Assembly: GCA_964019135.1 (NCBI GenBank)
Contig: OZ025255.1
Span: 6,200,001 to 6,264,000 of the forward strand
Length of the DNA: 64,000 nucleotides
Direction of reading: 5' to 3'
Source of the DNA: Arenicola marina
Taxonomy: Eukaryota > Annelida > Polychaeta > Arenicolidae
Below the pieces are notes generated by a model. It did no database searches, was not told where the DNA came from, and was given only the letters and a program-made list of their open reading frames with translations. Made by a program: the position numbers and the translations under genes. Of this stretch, positions 10,754-22,094 are shown piece after piece; the first letter of the stretch is position 1; the number at the start of each line of letters is the position of its first letter.

Positions 10754-12081
10754 CGATCACAACGGACTGAGGGAGGCTTTCTCCAAGGAGAGACTCTACG
10801 CTGCTCAGTGTGTCTATTCTTATTCTCTTCTAGATTTGAGATACGTTTCCCCATATCATCAACTTTCTTCAAGAGAAGATCCATCTTTGTCAAAAGTTCA
10901 TCCTGAGTCACACTCTGCTGATAAACTTTAGCCCTAGGTTTACCTGAACATGAAAGTTCATGTTCCACCTGTCTGATTTGTTTGAACAACACATCATAAC
11001 GTGACTTGACGTCAAAGTGATGTCTAGTTGCCTCTTTCAATAGGTGATCGCTAAGACCCATCCAGAACTTAGTACGAAGCATTTGGTTACTAGCCTCAAC
11101 CGTCAGTTGGTCCCGATCTCTAATTTGAACTAAGAGCTCCTCTAATCGGCAACCCCAAGCTGACACAGTTTCAGCTTCACGTTGCTTTGACGAGTAGAAA
11201 TCTTCAAACAACTGTTCCGTGGTGAGCACAATACCAAACACAGAATCAAATTTCTGAAAAATTTCATTCTCAGTAGCGTTTTCGCCCAAGTAACGGAGAA
11301 CCCTTGCTGCTGTACCACGAAGGGAGCGACGAATAGCCTGGGGGATGACATGAGGAGGATGTTCTTCATTCAAAAGACATCTAACCTCGTACTTCCATTC
11401 AAAGTAAGACAATTCACCTTTCCCTCCATCTCCCGAAAACAGAGGTATTCTAATTTCCCTTGATGCTGACGGTATTTGGATCCCTGGGTTAGAGTGGTGT
11501 GGTGATACATGTACTTGTGCAGGGGGAGTAGCCGTGGACACATACGCGTTGTTTGCCAGTCGTGCTGTATCAGAATGTGTGAACACACGGCTACCGGTAT
11601 TATTCCTATCAGGAGTAACATTTCCGTCAGGTTCCTCAACCCGCGAAGTCTCTGCCACGGTGATCATTTTGTCAATCAGGTGTTGCAAAACATCCGAGGG
11701 GAGGGCCTTTAGCTGCTGTTCTAAGTCCACACACCTAGCTTGGACCCCCTCTGTCTCAGACTTTGGCACCAGAGCCTTCAGTGTAGACTCATGGTCTACC
11801 CCACAAGCAATGAGAGTTAATTGTCTATCTCTCAATGTTTTTCCAGATATTTCACTCACAGCTTGAGTCACAAGTTCTGTACTATAGAACAAGACAAAAG
11901 CTACCCGTAGGACACCAGGGTCTGGGGAGCCTTTAAATAGCACATGTTCTACATCCCCAATGTGGGAGAAAAGGCATTCTACCTCAGCAATGGCGACATC
12001 ATCTGGCAAACCAGTAATACACACTGACCTCTTGTAAAGAGACATGATCCCCACAAGATGGTAATCCACACAGGGATACAC
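10621..12081 (-). CDS. gag: Gag polyprotein with PNMA-like architecture
   Basis: A 486-aa Gag that forms the particle packaging the element RNA. The N-terminus (about 18-95) resembles an RRM-like fold (VCITGLP, then hydrophobic strands), as in PNMA-family domesticated Gags. Residues 210-375 form the helical capsid region (SYFEWKYEVRCLL, then a region rich in LE and R). A coiled coil is likely at 392-425. A canonical CCHC knuckle C-x2-C-x4-H-x4-C occupies 441-454. A second Met at codon 13 (12045) is an alternative start. The end overlaps Pol by 133 bp, and Pol lies in the -1 frame, so Gag-Pol is probably made by -1 frameshifting. Family assignment is secure; the PNMA comparison is by eye. Confidence 0.9.
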   Translation of the reverse strand: MYPCVDYHLVGIMSLYKRSVCITGLPDDVAIAEVECLFSHIGDVEHVLFKGSPDPGVLRVAFVLFYSTELVTQAVSEISGKTLRDRQLTLIACGVDHESTLKALVPKSETEGVQARCVDLEQQLKALPSDVLQHLIDKMITVAETSRVEEPDGNVTPDRNNTGSRVFTHSDTARLANNAYVSTATPPAQVHVSPHHSNPGIQIPSASREIRIPLFSGDGGKGELSYFEWKYEVRCLLNEEHPPHVIPQAIRRSLRGTAARVLRYLGENATENEIFQKFDSVFGIVLTTEQLFEDFYSSKQREAETVSAWGCRLEELLVQIRDRDQLTVEASNQMLRTKFWMGLSDHLLKEATRHHFDVKSRYDVLFKQIRQVEHELSCSGKPRAKVYQQSVTQDELLTKMDLLLKKVDDMGKRISNLEENKNRHTEQRRVSPWRKPPSVRCDRCARFGHTQYRCRARFHKEGYSLNSQTLSQRGESEGVQMLAPPQ

Positions 12082-13912
12082 AATTCAATTTCTGTTAAGT
12101 GCAAGTCTTGCTGATTGAAATGTGACCAACTATATCAATCACTGTGACACTGTTCAAAGAAATTCAAAGATTTCTTCAAACAAAAAATACAAATTAAATG
12201 TTCACACAATGCGGTACATATAACACATTCAATTGTAAGTTCAAACTCAGATGCACAACTGCCACATTATCACAAGACAAGATTGCATCAAGTTTCTGTA
12301 CCCATACGAGATAACATACAATTCATCATGCTGCTAGATTTGTATGAAGTATAGATTGGTACCTGAAATCAGAATTGATCAATAAATCAGGCGTAAATCA
12401 GATGAGAATCTGAAGAAAGAAATTAGAAAGTTCATTTCTAATGTTCCAATCTGAAATAAATTGCAGACAAATGGAAAGGAGATAATAATGAACTCAATCA
12501 CTTGGAAAAGTAATCAATGTACTATACGTTCATGAAATCCAGTGATATTTATGAAAATGTAGAGGTTGATACAAATGAATATATAACCAATTCCCACAAA
12601 ACAAGAATAGGAATTGATCAAAAATACGAAGCAAATGATAAGCGCAATTGAACAAGTCAGTTGCGACAAAGAAGAAATATTCTACATATGGGGTATAAGA
12701 TAAGATAATGATTGAAAATGATAACTGATCAGTCACATATGAATATATGATCTATGAAAGTTGAGGGTGAAAAATGAAAATGATAGAATATATGATAGGT
12801 GCTGTCGATTAAACTTATTAGTTTTAGGCTTAATATTAACTAGGATTTCTAAAATATTAATGTAAAGGATATAACTACTTAACTGCAACCACAAAACTTA
12901 CCAAATATTAAATTATTGCACCTAAATATTAATTAAATGTACCACTTGACACAAATATAAACCAACACTGATCTGGTTCAATACAACATCAATAGCAGTC
13001 AATAGCAGTGAATGTTAATAATAGTATGAATGCATAGGCCTATGGCGGTATGGCTGATCTAACCAAAACCTAAGTCTATTTAAAAAATATAATCACCAGT
13101 GATTGTGTCACCTGATGCTAAATAAAGAAAAATAGTGTAAATTGAGACACTACTTACACCCAATATTCTAACACATGTCTGCTTTGAAAAGCTGAAACTC
13201 AAACACTGCCACTGTTGCTGTTAGGGGGCCAACCCACCAGTCAGCTGTTAGACAAGGTCAAGGTCGCGATGTTAACAAATCTATGGGCGCCCATTCAACA
13301 CTTAATTACGGATTATAATATTTGCCTTATTATTTCACCACTTCTACAAGTGGAGCTTAAATATGACACCATGCAAGTACTGAAGCTGAGCGTGATAAAT
13401 TCCCTTAGAAATAGCCGGCATATAAAGGAATGTATCCAGCACAGATTCTGTACAGTTAATACTTTAAATAATGTGGCTCCTATATATAATAGATAAATCA
13501 AATGGCCATACAACGCTAGCGAAAGTAAATAGTGCACTTAATTATATACGTATACCAGAAGCGCTTAAAGTCTCACCATGATTTATGATGACGATCAGCG
13601 ACGAGCCGATGCGAGTCGACGACAGGCGACGAGAGTAGAACGATGCCGACGATCGATACAGGCGAGACGAAAGGTTACGAAGACCTTAGCGATGACAGCC
13701 GATGTGTGTTCCACGATCGGTGTGACCGACGTGAAAAGCCGAACGCGATCAACGTTGAGACGAAGTTGCCGTGGAGAGAGAGCTCACTTGTCCAGTGAGT
13801 GCTAGGGCAGGGTCCCCCGGTGATGCGATGTGACTCGTTGTCGGTGATGCATTGACTCCTCGATGCGGATGAAATTGACCATATGCCACTTGTCGATTCT
13901 CAGAATAGCTCA
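12082..13912 (-). other. Long 5' leader of the gypsy element
   Basis: About 1.8 kb between the PBS and Gag with no convincing ORF. It is AT-rich for most of its length, with a CGACG-rich patch at about 13,590-13,760. This is unusually long for a leader and may hold packaging or regulatory RNA structure, which I cannot test. Confidence 0.5.
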
Positions 13913-13929
13913 CCCTGTTCATGACGCCA
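13913..13929 (-). promoter_or_regulatory. Putative tRNA primer-binding site
   Basis: Two bases after the 5' LTR, the minus strand reads TGGCGTCATGAACAGGG. A PBS starting TGG pairs with a tRNA 3' CCA. The following CG would fit tRNAs ending in CGCCA, such as some tRNA-Ser, but the donor tRNA is a guess. Confidence 0.5.
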
Positions 13930-13931
13930 TT

Positions 13932-14592
13932 TGTGACAGTTGGCGGCCGGCTGTGAAAGCAGGCCACCGTCACGAGGAAATGAGAACAACTGAGGTGGCG
14001 GTCAAGAGGTTTATTTACCTGTATGGTGAATAAATACAGATAGAACATAAAACAAATGAATGATCAGCCGTTGACGGTCTGTCCACGGCTACGAATAGAG
14101 AGGAAGTGAAGTTTATTACACGCTGCTTACATGAGAACTGTATCGTCACTGATGTGCATAAGACTAATACTATTATATAAACAATAAGATACCGTTTAAA
14201 CTAGTTCTCATAATTATGTAATAATGAACGAGAGTATGAGTTGAAAGTGAAATGAAAATGAGAGGCACATACCTGTATGGTGAATAAATACAGATAGAAC
14301 ATAAAACAAATGAATGATCAGCCGTTGACGGTCTGTCCACGGCTACGAATAGAGAGGAAGTGAAGTAAGTTAGGCTTTCAAACCAGCGTCACATGCCACT
14401 TCTCTCTGATGACCAATGAGGGATGAATATGGTGTGACTGACCAATGAGATGTGGTTATAGCGGGTAGTCATGACTACATGATAACAATTATGGAGTCAC
14501 CTAGTGAGAGAATGAAACTATGGAAAGCCAATGAACTAATGTTATATTGTTATAATGCTATGGAAGACCACTCAAATAATAATCCTGCTACA
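13932..14592 (-). repeat. 5' LTR of the gypsy element
   Basis: 661 bp, matching the other LTR base for base as far as I can compare by eye, including the internal 95-bp duplication. It should carry the promoter for the element's RNA. Confidence 0.95.
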
Positions 14593-15499
14593 CAAGTATC
14601 ATGATTCGCCGCTGGCAAGGAAGAAACAAGAAGCTACAATAAGGAGACCATCAGAAGCTGCTGCGCATATTAGGGAACGATCCAGCAGAAGAAAATTGAG
14701 GGTGTATTTTATGTAATCATAATGTTATGACTAATTAATATGTGTGTAAGCTGTAAGTTGCTGAAGACTGTGAGAGTAATATAATTAAGTAAATTGCAGA
14801 ATCAATGCCACCAGAATTTGCAGTTGGGGACTATATATTTCATTCATTCGCACACGTTCCTGGTATTAACTCTGTATGTAAGATAAAGAATGTCTGAGCA
14901 ATTCCCATGGATTTGTATTTACTGTTTTTTATCTGGTTAATTACTAAAATTCATTGCAGTAAGCTGCATCGGTTAGATACTATTTGTGGGTATACATAAA
15001 GGTATATATGTCAGGAAACAATTGGATTTTCTTTCTGGGATGAATATGTACAGGTGCTTTGAATTGTAGTGCACTGAACATGCTGAATATTTTATGTTGG
15101 GTAGGTCAATATTCCTAGAATGTTGTACAGTTCATATTATTGCATTATGTTATTATTCACATTCTGTACCTTGTTTATATAATATATATTTGGAAATGTG
15201 GATAATCTATATTGGATTTCTTATTCTTGTCCTTTTTGCGATTCTTGTCTGCATAGTGGTATACCAACGCAACCGGTCTACTATGCGGATTACACTTTAC
15301 GCACATGAAGGACATATTTATGCAGTACCCGGTAATCCGTATTTTTCGAGATACTCCGGCATGACCGGTGACCAGTGACAGTGTCACACTCACAGGTGAC
15401 AGCTTAGCCTTGGGTTAGGAAGAGATACCTACACATTGACTGAGGACGTTACGAGAACCTACCTCACCTACAACAGTGGCTTCACACACAGGATTACCA
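14593..15499. other. Intergenic DNA downstream of the gypsy element
   Basis: Mostly AT-rich with no gene apart from one possible small membrane ORF, listed separately. Confidence 0.4.
15094..15378 (+). CDS. Possible small single-pass membrane protein
   Basis: 94 aa. The C-terminal half is protein-like: a ~22-residue hydrophobic helix (IGFLILVLFAILVCIVVY), then RNR and a polar tail rich in Y, G and S. The first ~30 residues are less convincing. No homolog is recognised and no promoter or splice site supports it. It could be an exon or chance. Confidence 0.2.
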   Translation: MLGRSIFLECCTVHIIALCYYSHSVPCLYNIYLEMWIIYIGFLILVLFAILVCIVVYQRNRSTMRITLYAHEGHIYAVPGNPYFSRYSGMTGDQ

Positions 15500-15719
15500 G
15501 ATTCTGAGGTTCCCAATGATATAGTAAAAGGTATACCAATCAGACCCTCGGCTTAGTGGCATGCTTTTTACCCTACCATTGATGTTTTGAGTGGTATACC
15601 TTTCAGTAGCCTATACCATTCAGTCTATTGACAGCCTCAGTGCCAGTGGTATGGCCATAGGCGTAGACCTAGCTTTCGGCATACCATTGGCGACCTCTGA
15701 GTCAGTGGTATGTCTTTAG

Positions 15720-16421
15720 ATTGCTATAGACTGGTTCTAGAGCCTGTTCATAGACTAGCTTCTATAAATGTGTACCTTAGCTTGTCTATAGCTGTCTACA
15801 GATGTGTCCTTTAGCTTGTCTATAGCTTTCTATTGACTTGTCTCATAGCATGTCTATAGATTTCTATGGCTGTGTCCCATAGCATATCTAGATTTCTATA
15901 GCGGTGTCCTATAGCATGCATGTCTATAGCATGTCTATAGACGATGTCCTATAGCATGTCTATAGATGGTGTCCTATAGCATGTCTATAGATGGTGTCCT
16001 ATAGCATGTCTATAGAGTTCTATGGATGCGTCCTATAGCATGTCTATAGAGTTCTATAGATGCGTCCTATAGCATGTCTATTGAGTTCTATAGATGGGTC
16101 CTATAGCATGTCTATAGAGTTCTATAGATGCGTTCTATAGCATGTCTATAGAGTTCTATAGATACGTCCTATAGCATGTCTATAGAGTTCTATAGATGCG
16201 TCCTATAGCATGTCTATAGAGTTCTATAGATGCGTCCTATAGCATGTCTATAGAGTTCTATAGATGAGTCCTATAGCATGTCTATAGAGTTCTATAGATG
16301 CGTCCTATAGGCAGCCCATAGAGTTTTGTCCTAAAGTGCTATAGAGCACTTCTTTAGAAATATTCTATAGAAACTCTATAGAATATTTCTTATAGAAACT
16401 CATAGAACATTTTTAGCAGGG
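15720..16421. repeat. Second CTATAG minisatellite, 34-bp unit
   Basis: About 14 or more units of 34 bp containing CTATAGCATGTCTATAGAG. The array is most regular at 15,950-16,310. The right end (16,407-16,421) is the reverse complement of the left end of the array at 3,004. Just to the left, 15,500-15,720 has repeated GGTATACC/TGGTAT palindromes that may belong to the same element. Confidence 0.75.
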
Positions 16422-17690
16422 TTATTGGGCATTATTGTTCATTTGGTAACCTTTATTATATTCATTTCTGCCTATTTGACCGTTTTTCAAGAATCTTGAA
16501 ATTTGCCCCCGGCCGACAGCAGCGGTAAAAGCGGAGCCTGCGTAGCGCCACCGTGCGGGGAGCTTGGAGTTGTTAAAGATGATTTTGTTTGACACGCTGC
16601 AGTTCATTGATGAAACTATTTACAGTAAGTTCGATGATACAGATTTGAATATTTTTCCAGCTTTCTTAAATAACACTTCTTTAACAACGGATATAAACAA
16701 ATGCACTTAGATGGTTTGTAGTATCTACGTAAGCTCTTACTGTCACAACTCTTGAGATTTAGAGTTTGCGTATGGTGTTCATTTTATTACTCCTTAAAAC
16801 ACCACAGTATACAGTACCTGTATTTAGTTTTCCGATCCGGTAGCCCCTGGATCGTTGCTCTACTCTTTCCTTCCTTCTCCCACGCGCGGTAGACCAACAA
16901 AGCGTACCTGTATAGGTGGTATTGGTAATGTGTGAATTGTTAATTGGTTTTGTCATACTTTGCGCAGGGCGGTAATGGTTGGTAATTGTTATTCAATTTA
17001 CGTTCGGAGACCAAAACACTCAAGATTGCAGTCTGACGTAGTTCTCCCTATAGGCCGCGCATGTACCTTAATTGGCACCCACGCTGGGAGAAAAATACCG
17101 GGGGCACCACCCTCCTATCCCTAACGATTATTATATTACAAGATTTTAATACTGTTTTTAACTTGATATATATGTAACCTGGATTTGTACGGTTGTCTTT
17201 GGCCAATATTTCCCCGCGCAACGAGCTGCGGACTCGTAGAACTAAAGCGTTGGCTGCTCAAAGAACCATTCATAACTGTAGTCTTATTTTGCAGCTGCAA
17301 CCAGACAAACCTGTAGTCTGCCCAGATTTCATGGACGATGAAACTGTAAGAAAAATTAAACGATGCGTTCGCCTTTAGGTGGGCAAACCGTTGAAACCGG
17401 TTTCGAAAATAATTTCGGTTTCCCGTCGGTTTCAGGTAAATTGAACACGACCCAGGGGCTCTTTGGATAGTTTCACGGTTTCGAGAAACCCGGGTTCGGT
17501 TCTTCTCCTGTCGAACAGTCGGTTCGGCACAACGGTTTTGGTTTCATGTAAATCGAACACGCCCAAAGAGTTTGTCCAAAGATAAAACTGTTTTACACTT
17601 GTTAAGTTTGTGCAAATATATTAAATTTCCCCTTTGCTTAATTTGGCCAGCTATGGGTTATATGAAATATATTACTTTCTTAACTTTCTT
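16422..17690. other. No gene supported
   Basis: A 61-aa ORF at 17,193-17,378 may be an exon (RTRRTKALAAQRTIHN is basic) but nothing confirms it. 17,390-17,580 has several AAACCGGTTTCG-like words. No recognised feature. Confidence 0.3.
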
Positions 17691-18753
17691 GCAGATGATG
17701 TCAGATATATAAATGACAGCCAAGGGCCTTCATATTCTCAAAGATGAATGGATAGCAAATATTATAAGAAGTAGAGAAGGTGTCGAGCTAAAGTATTGGC
17801 GTTAGCATCTTCCAGTGGCAGTGACGAAGAACGTGTATGCAATTTGCCTGCCACACAAGATCATACTGAGGACAATGACAGCTGTTCATACAAATCAAAT
17901 GCCTCATTTCATGCACTGCCAGATACATCTGTAGACACCGAAGATTATCTTCCTCTGGGGATATCAACATATCACAGGATGTGGTCAGTGGCTTGAGCTA
18001 TTTATCTTCCAGTGAAACTGATGTGGAAGAAATTGTTGAATATACAGACGTTGAACAAGGAATCCCTGACATAGAAGATCTTGCTGATTTAGCAGTGAAA
18101 CATCAATGAACCAGGGCAGTGTAAACGGTATTTTGGAAGCCTTGCGAAAGCATGGGCATAGACTTTCAAAGGATGCCAGGACTTTACTGAAAACTCCAAA
18201 GACAGCAAACGTCTTGACAAATGTGGTGGACGATATTTGTATTTAGGAATTGAAAGTGGCTTGCTCAGTATTATTGCAAGCCATAACAGAAAGTTGTATA
18301 CTTTGGATATCGTTTATCTTCAAGTGAATATGGATGGGCTGCCATTATTCAAGTCTAGCAATCAGCAGTTATGGCAAATTTTAATTCGATTTGGCAACTT
18401 TAAACCTGTTGTTGCAGCATTATACTATGGCACTGCAAAACCAAACCCCATCGAAGATTTTTTAGCTGAGTTTCTTCAGGAGCTGGGAAATTTGACAAAA
18501 GATGGAATATTGTTGTTCATGGAAGAGTAACACCTGTGATTTGGCAATGTTTTGTGTGTGATGCCCCGTCAAGGGCTACAATTCGTGCGAGAGATGCACA
18601 GCCAAAGGGGCCAGTTTTGAGGGCCGAATTGTTTTCTCTGGATCAGAAGTTGCCCCGGGAAGAACTGGTGCGCTTTTTAATAGTCGTGCATATCAGGCTC
18701 ACTAGCGAGTGAAATCTCCCCTGATAGACTGACATCAGATGTGTTTCTGGCTT
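17690..18753 (+). pseudogene. Dead transposase, N-terminal part
   Basis: Coding text in changing frames. An acidic, serine-rich leader (17,796-18,110) is followed by LSKDARTLLKTPKT and LGIESGLLSIIASH, then NVDGLPLFKSSNQQLWQIL and KPNPIEDFLAEFLQEL (18,237-18,530), then GYNSCERCTAKGASFEGR and SPLID (about 18,570-18,730). Order and motifs match a large invertebrate transposase family with a CxxC zinc element; an EnSpm/CMC-like family is my best guess, not proven. Stops and frameshifts make it non-functional. The gene is interrupted at 18,753 by a TIR element and resumes at 21,429. Confidence 0.7.
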
Positions 18754-21428
18754 CCCAGCCAGCATGGCAATCATCTGCCAACCGTGAAACAACGTTGTCG
18801 GCAATGTTGGCTCAATGTCGGCAAAGAACATTGGGCCAACGAGTGGGTGCTCATTGGGAAATGATTGTTTCAACGTTGTCTGCCAACAATGGCCCAACCA
18901 TAGGCCAACAGTGGGCCAATGTGCGCCGCCGACGTTCTACCGATATTAATCCACTATTGAACCACTGCAAATGTTGTTCACTAATTTATTGACAAAAACC
19001 TTAAAAAGTGCAATACATGAATTCTTAATAGGTATACATGACGAGTAATGTCTGAAAAAAATCGCTCGTGACCGCTCACACAGGTGCATGGCCGCTCATG
19101 GAGGTGGTCGCTCGTAGATGCGGTCGCGTCCACTCATTCCTGATTCTTGCGTTTGTCAGCTGTCACGCTCTCGTCGCTCGCCATCCCGCTTCCCAGCAAA
19201 TCGCAGCCACTTCTTCACCACCTCTGAATTTGTGGCGCAACTGGCAGTCGGGTTGCTGCGAGTACCCCCTGAATTAAATCAAAGTAGACTCGATGGCAAA
19301 GCTGTTTAAAATATCATGCTGGTCCGATAATGTGCATGAATAGCATTTACCTATACTGGTATACTTAACACATGTTTTTTGTTAGCTTAATATTTCTGGA
19401 ACCCTGTTAAAGGCAACACAGTGGTAGCCACATACAAACTAATGATACTGTTCATAATTTGCAGTTGGCAGGATTTTTTGACAGATCTGTCATTTCACGT
19501 TGAATAGGTAACGCAAATGAGTTAAGTAGACAGTGGGAAACGTGGAAATCCTTATCTTATCAGAAGAATACAGCCACACTTACCATACACCACCTGGCGT
19601 AAGTTTAGGCGAGGGAATGGCACTTTCCCACTCTTCCATTGCCAATGTATTTGCTTTGCCACACTGTTTGACAGCACTTAGTTTATCAAACGCTGCACTG
19701 TCTTTTCGAAAGTGGATACGCCCATCAAGGTGATGCTGCTGACCTAATTGGACATATGCAAAATAAAGAGTCAAACTGAAGATAAAATAGACATAAATTA
19801 AATTACACAAAGCAATACAAAAACATGGACAAACCTATGTGAACTGAAAATGCTGGTCTCTTATTCGTGCATACTTGACTAAAATTGGGCCAGTGGAAGC
19901 TTTTGGGGCAATGAAATGATGATGAATGAAATATGCCCCATATGGGGACCGTCCACTAAACCATGGATGCCTTGATCTTTAGTCCAGTACACTGACCAAT
20001 AGACTAAGGGGGTTCTCTGAGACTTATATATAGCTGTGTTTTGTGTGGCCAGGCTTTAACAGCAAAAAACATTAATCGTTAAATATTACAGCATACCGTT
20101 TTCCACACGGTCTCGTCATTAGCGAGGACCTCGTCCAATGTGTGTAGGGCGTCTACGGTCAGGATGGGGAAGGGCATTCCATCTGGCGGAGGGGTTGGCG
20201 TGCAAGTCATGTTGAGATGCTGGCAAATTTTGCCAAGCATCACACCATTGTGCTCCTGCTGCTGTTGCACGCGCTCCAAAGCGTGCAGGAGGGCAATATC
20301 ATACTCTGTCACTGTCAATGAAATTTAAACAGACTGTAAAACAAAATGTGAACAGCATATTGTTATAGGTAACACCATAACCACTTGGCCTAACTAAATA
20401 AAATGATCTCTTAGTTCCACGAGAAAATAATTCATATCAACATAGAAGTTCAGAATGCATCGGCAGATATATGGTTCTGACCACCCACTCAGATATGTGT
20501 TCTCTATATTTGTCTACACCCTTCTTCTTTTGGACCAATAGGAATAATCCATTTATATTTTCCATAATTATGTGCCTTGTTTAATAAGAGGCGGATACAT
20601 GATATAAATTGGCCATTTCCCAATTTAGAGTTATTTAATATTAAAATTCTCAGTTCACGATTGATGAAAATACTCGATCACTGCTGTCGGCTAATATCCC
20701 ATTCCCAGTTCACAAAGAATTATTTTCCTCATTCCCAGTTCACAGTGAAATGAAAACCCCATTCCCGAGGAACGGAAATACCCCTTGCCCCATCCCTTAT
20801 GAAACCTCCCTAATAAGTTTAATGACATCAAAACCTTCAGCCAGGGGCAGTAGCTAGTCAAACACTGTGGTAAGATTAAAGTAAATCGTTTGAAGTGCTA
20901 TTCAAGCCTTCACCTGCCCATGGCTAAAGGTTTTGCACTGGTTTGACAGTGTTTGATCAGTTGATTTTAAGAAAAGAGCTCCAAAAGGGCTAGGCACTCG
21001 TGTGAGCGATAATACAGGAAAGGTCAGAAACTGCATACTCAGCGACCGTTTTCTTCCGCTGTACCATTATATTACAGTTCTAATTAAGTCAGTGCATAAA
21101 TGACATAACCCGATACTATAAAACAGACCGACAAGACAATAATAATGCGCCAAATGAATCAAAATCTCAAAATTCACGATAACTTACAGTCACTTGGAAA
21201 ATTGCCGCATGGAAGTGTCGCTTCAAAAACTCGCTAGATGGCGCTGTGTTTTGCGCTAACGGCAGTACGCTGGTACGTAGGCGCAATGTTGGGCCAACAT
21301 TCCATTGCAAACGGTTGGGTGCAGAGCGCAGATGACGGTCGGTATTACGTTGCGCCTATGTATACTAGCAAACGGTTGCGTTGCCTACCTAAAAACAACG
21401 TTGGGCAGATAATGCCATGCTGGCTGGG
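18754..21428. mobile_element. Nested 2,675-bp TIR element
   Basis: The left end reads CCCAGCCAGCATGGCA and the right end is its exact reverse complement; imperfect matching continues about 17 bp further in. TT at 18,752-18,753 and at 21,429-21,430 is a probable 2-bp target duplication. When the element and one TT are removed, the flanking transposase frame continues (WL then VLGYMHLVCLG), which confirms the boundaries. Both ends carry many CCAACGTTGG/TTGGGCCAAC words. It carries no transposase that I can see, only a dead DUF4806 gene on the minus strand. Confidence 0.85.
19584..20311 (-). pseudogene. Dead DUF4806 gene inside the nested element
   Basis: Two exons on the minus strand. Exon A (20311-20097) follows a TTGACAG acceptor, encodes a helical, Q-rich stretch (LLHALERVQQQQEHNG) and the start of the DUF4806 domain (MPFPILTVDALHTLDEVL), and ends at a GTATGC donor in phase 0. 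Exon B (19743-19584) follows an ATTAG acceptor, continues the domain in phase 0 (SSITLMGVSTFEKTVQRLIN, then VAKQIHWQWKSGK) and ends at GTAAGT. A TAA at 19,680-19,678 breaks exon B. Upstream and downstream exons are not identified. DUF4806 is a domain of unknown function common in invertebrate gene families that accompany transposons. Confidence 0.65.
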
Positions 21429-21900
21429 TTGTCCTTGGCTACATGCACTTAGTGTGCCTAGGGATAGTGAAAAGGATTTTGTCATTTCTGAAAAGAGGAC
21501 CTAGACTGTAAACTGTCACAGCAACAGTGGCATACTATATCTGAGCATTTAGTGACATTTCATGGACTCTTGCCCGCTGAATTCGCAAGGCAGCCAAGGT
21601 CTCTTGAATACATGACACGTTGGAAGGCAACGGAACATAGACAGTTCCTCCCGTACACTGGTCCACTTGTATTGAAAGGCCATGTTTCAGACAAACTGTA
21701 CAAACCCTTTCTGACCCTATCAGTTGCTGTTTCAATACTGCTGGAGAGGAATGCCTATATAGGCTATGCACGCGATCTCTTGAGTTACTTTGTAAGGAAT
21801 GTGATAACATATATGGCAAAACTTTCACTGTGTATAATGTGCATAACCTTCTCCATGTAACTGATGATGTAGTAAAGTTTCAATGCTCCCTAAATGACAT
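21429..21900 (+). pseudogene. Dead transposase, C-terminal part
   Basis: Continuation of the gene broken at 18,753. After VLGYMHLVCLGIVKRILS come HLVTFHGLLPAEFARQPRSL, RWKATEHRQFLPYTGPLVLK and YARDLLSYFVRN, then YNVHNLLHVTDDV. These match the C-terminal half of the same family. At least one stop and a frameshift are present, and the last ~90 bp have been triplicated (21,822-22,094). Confidence 0.7.
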
Positions 21901-22094
21901 ATTGTAGCGACCCTTTCACTGTGTATAATGTGCATAACCTTCTCCATGTAACTGATGATGTAGTAAAGTTTCAATGCTCCCTAAATGACAGACTGTAGCG
22001 ACCCTTTCACTGTGTATCATGTGCATAACCTTCTCCATGTAACTGATGATGTAGTAAAGTATCAATGCTCCCTAAATGACATATTGTAACGACC
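21822..22094 (+). repeat. 91-bp tandem triplication of transposase 3' end
   Basis: Copies start at 21,822, 21,913 and 22,004 with CTTTCACTGTGTAT. They are near identical and encode the YNVHNLLHVTDDV segment, but 91 is not a multiple of three, so the copies cannot be read as one protein. Confidence 0.9.

Larger units (their letters stand above)
5484..14592 (-). mobile_element. Complete Ty3/gypsy LTR retrotransposon
   Basis: A full element of 9,109 bp on the minus strand: two 661-bp LTRs, Gag (10621-12081), Pol (6410-10753) and a long leader (12082-13931). CAAG at 5480-5483 and again at 14593-14596 is a 4-bp target-site duplication. The LTRs look identical by eye and both ORFs are open, so the insertion should be young and the element may be competent. 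Gene order protease-RT-RNase H-integrase is that of Ty3/gypsy (Metaviridae). I see no env gene. Confidence 0.97.

Noticed and set aside
6165..11866. Plus-strand ORFs across the gypsy element
   Set aside because: Shadows of Gag and Pol on the opposite strand.
13578..14048. ORFs at the LTR/leader junction of the gypsy element
   Set aside because: Short, arginine-rich or crossing the LTR boundary, with no homology.
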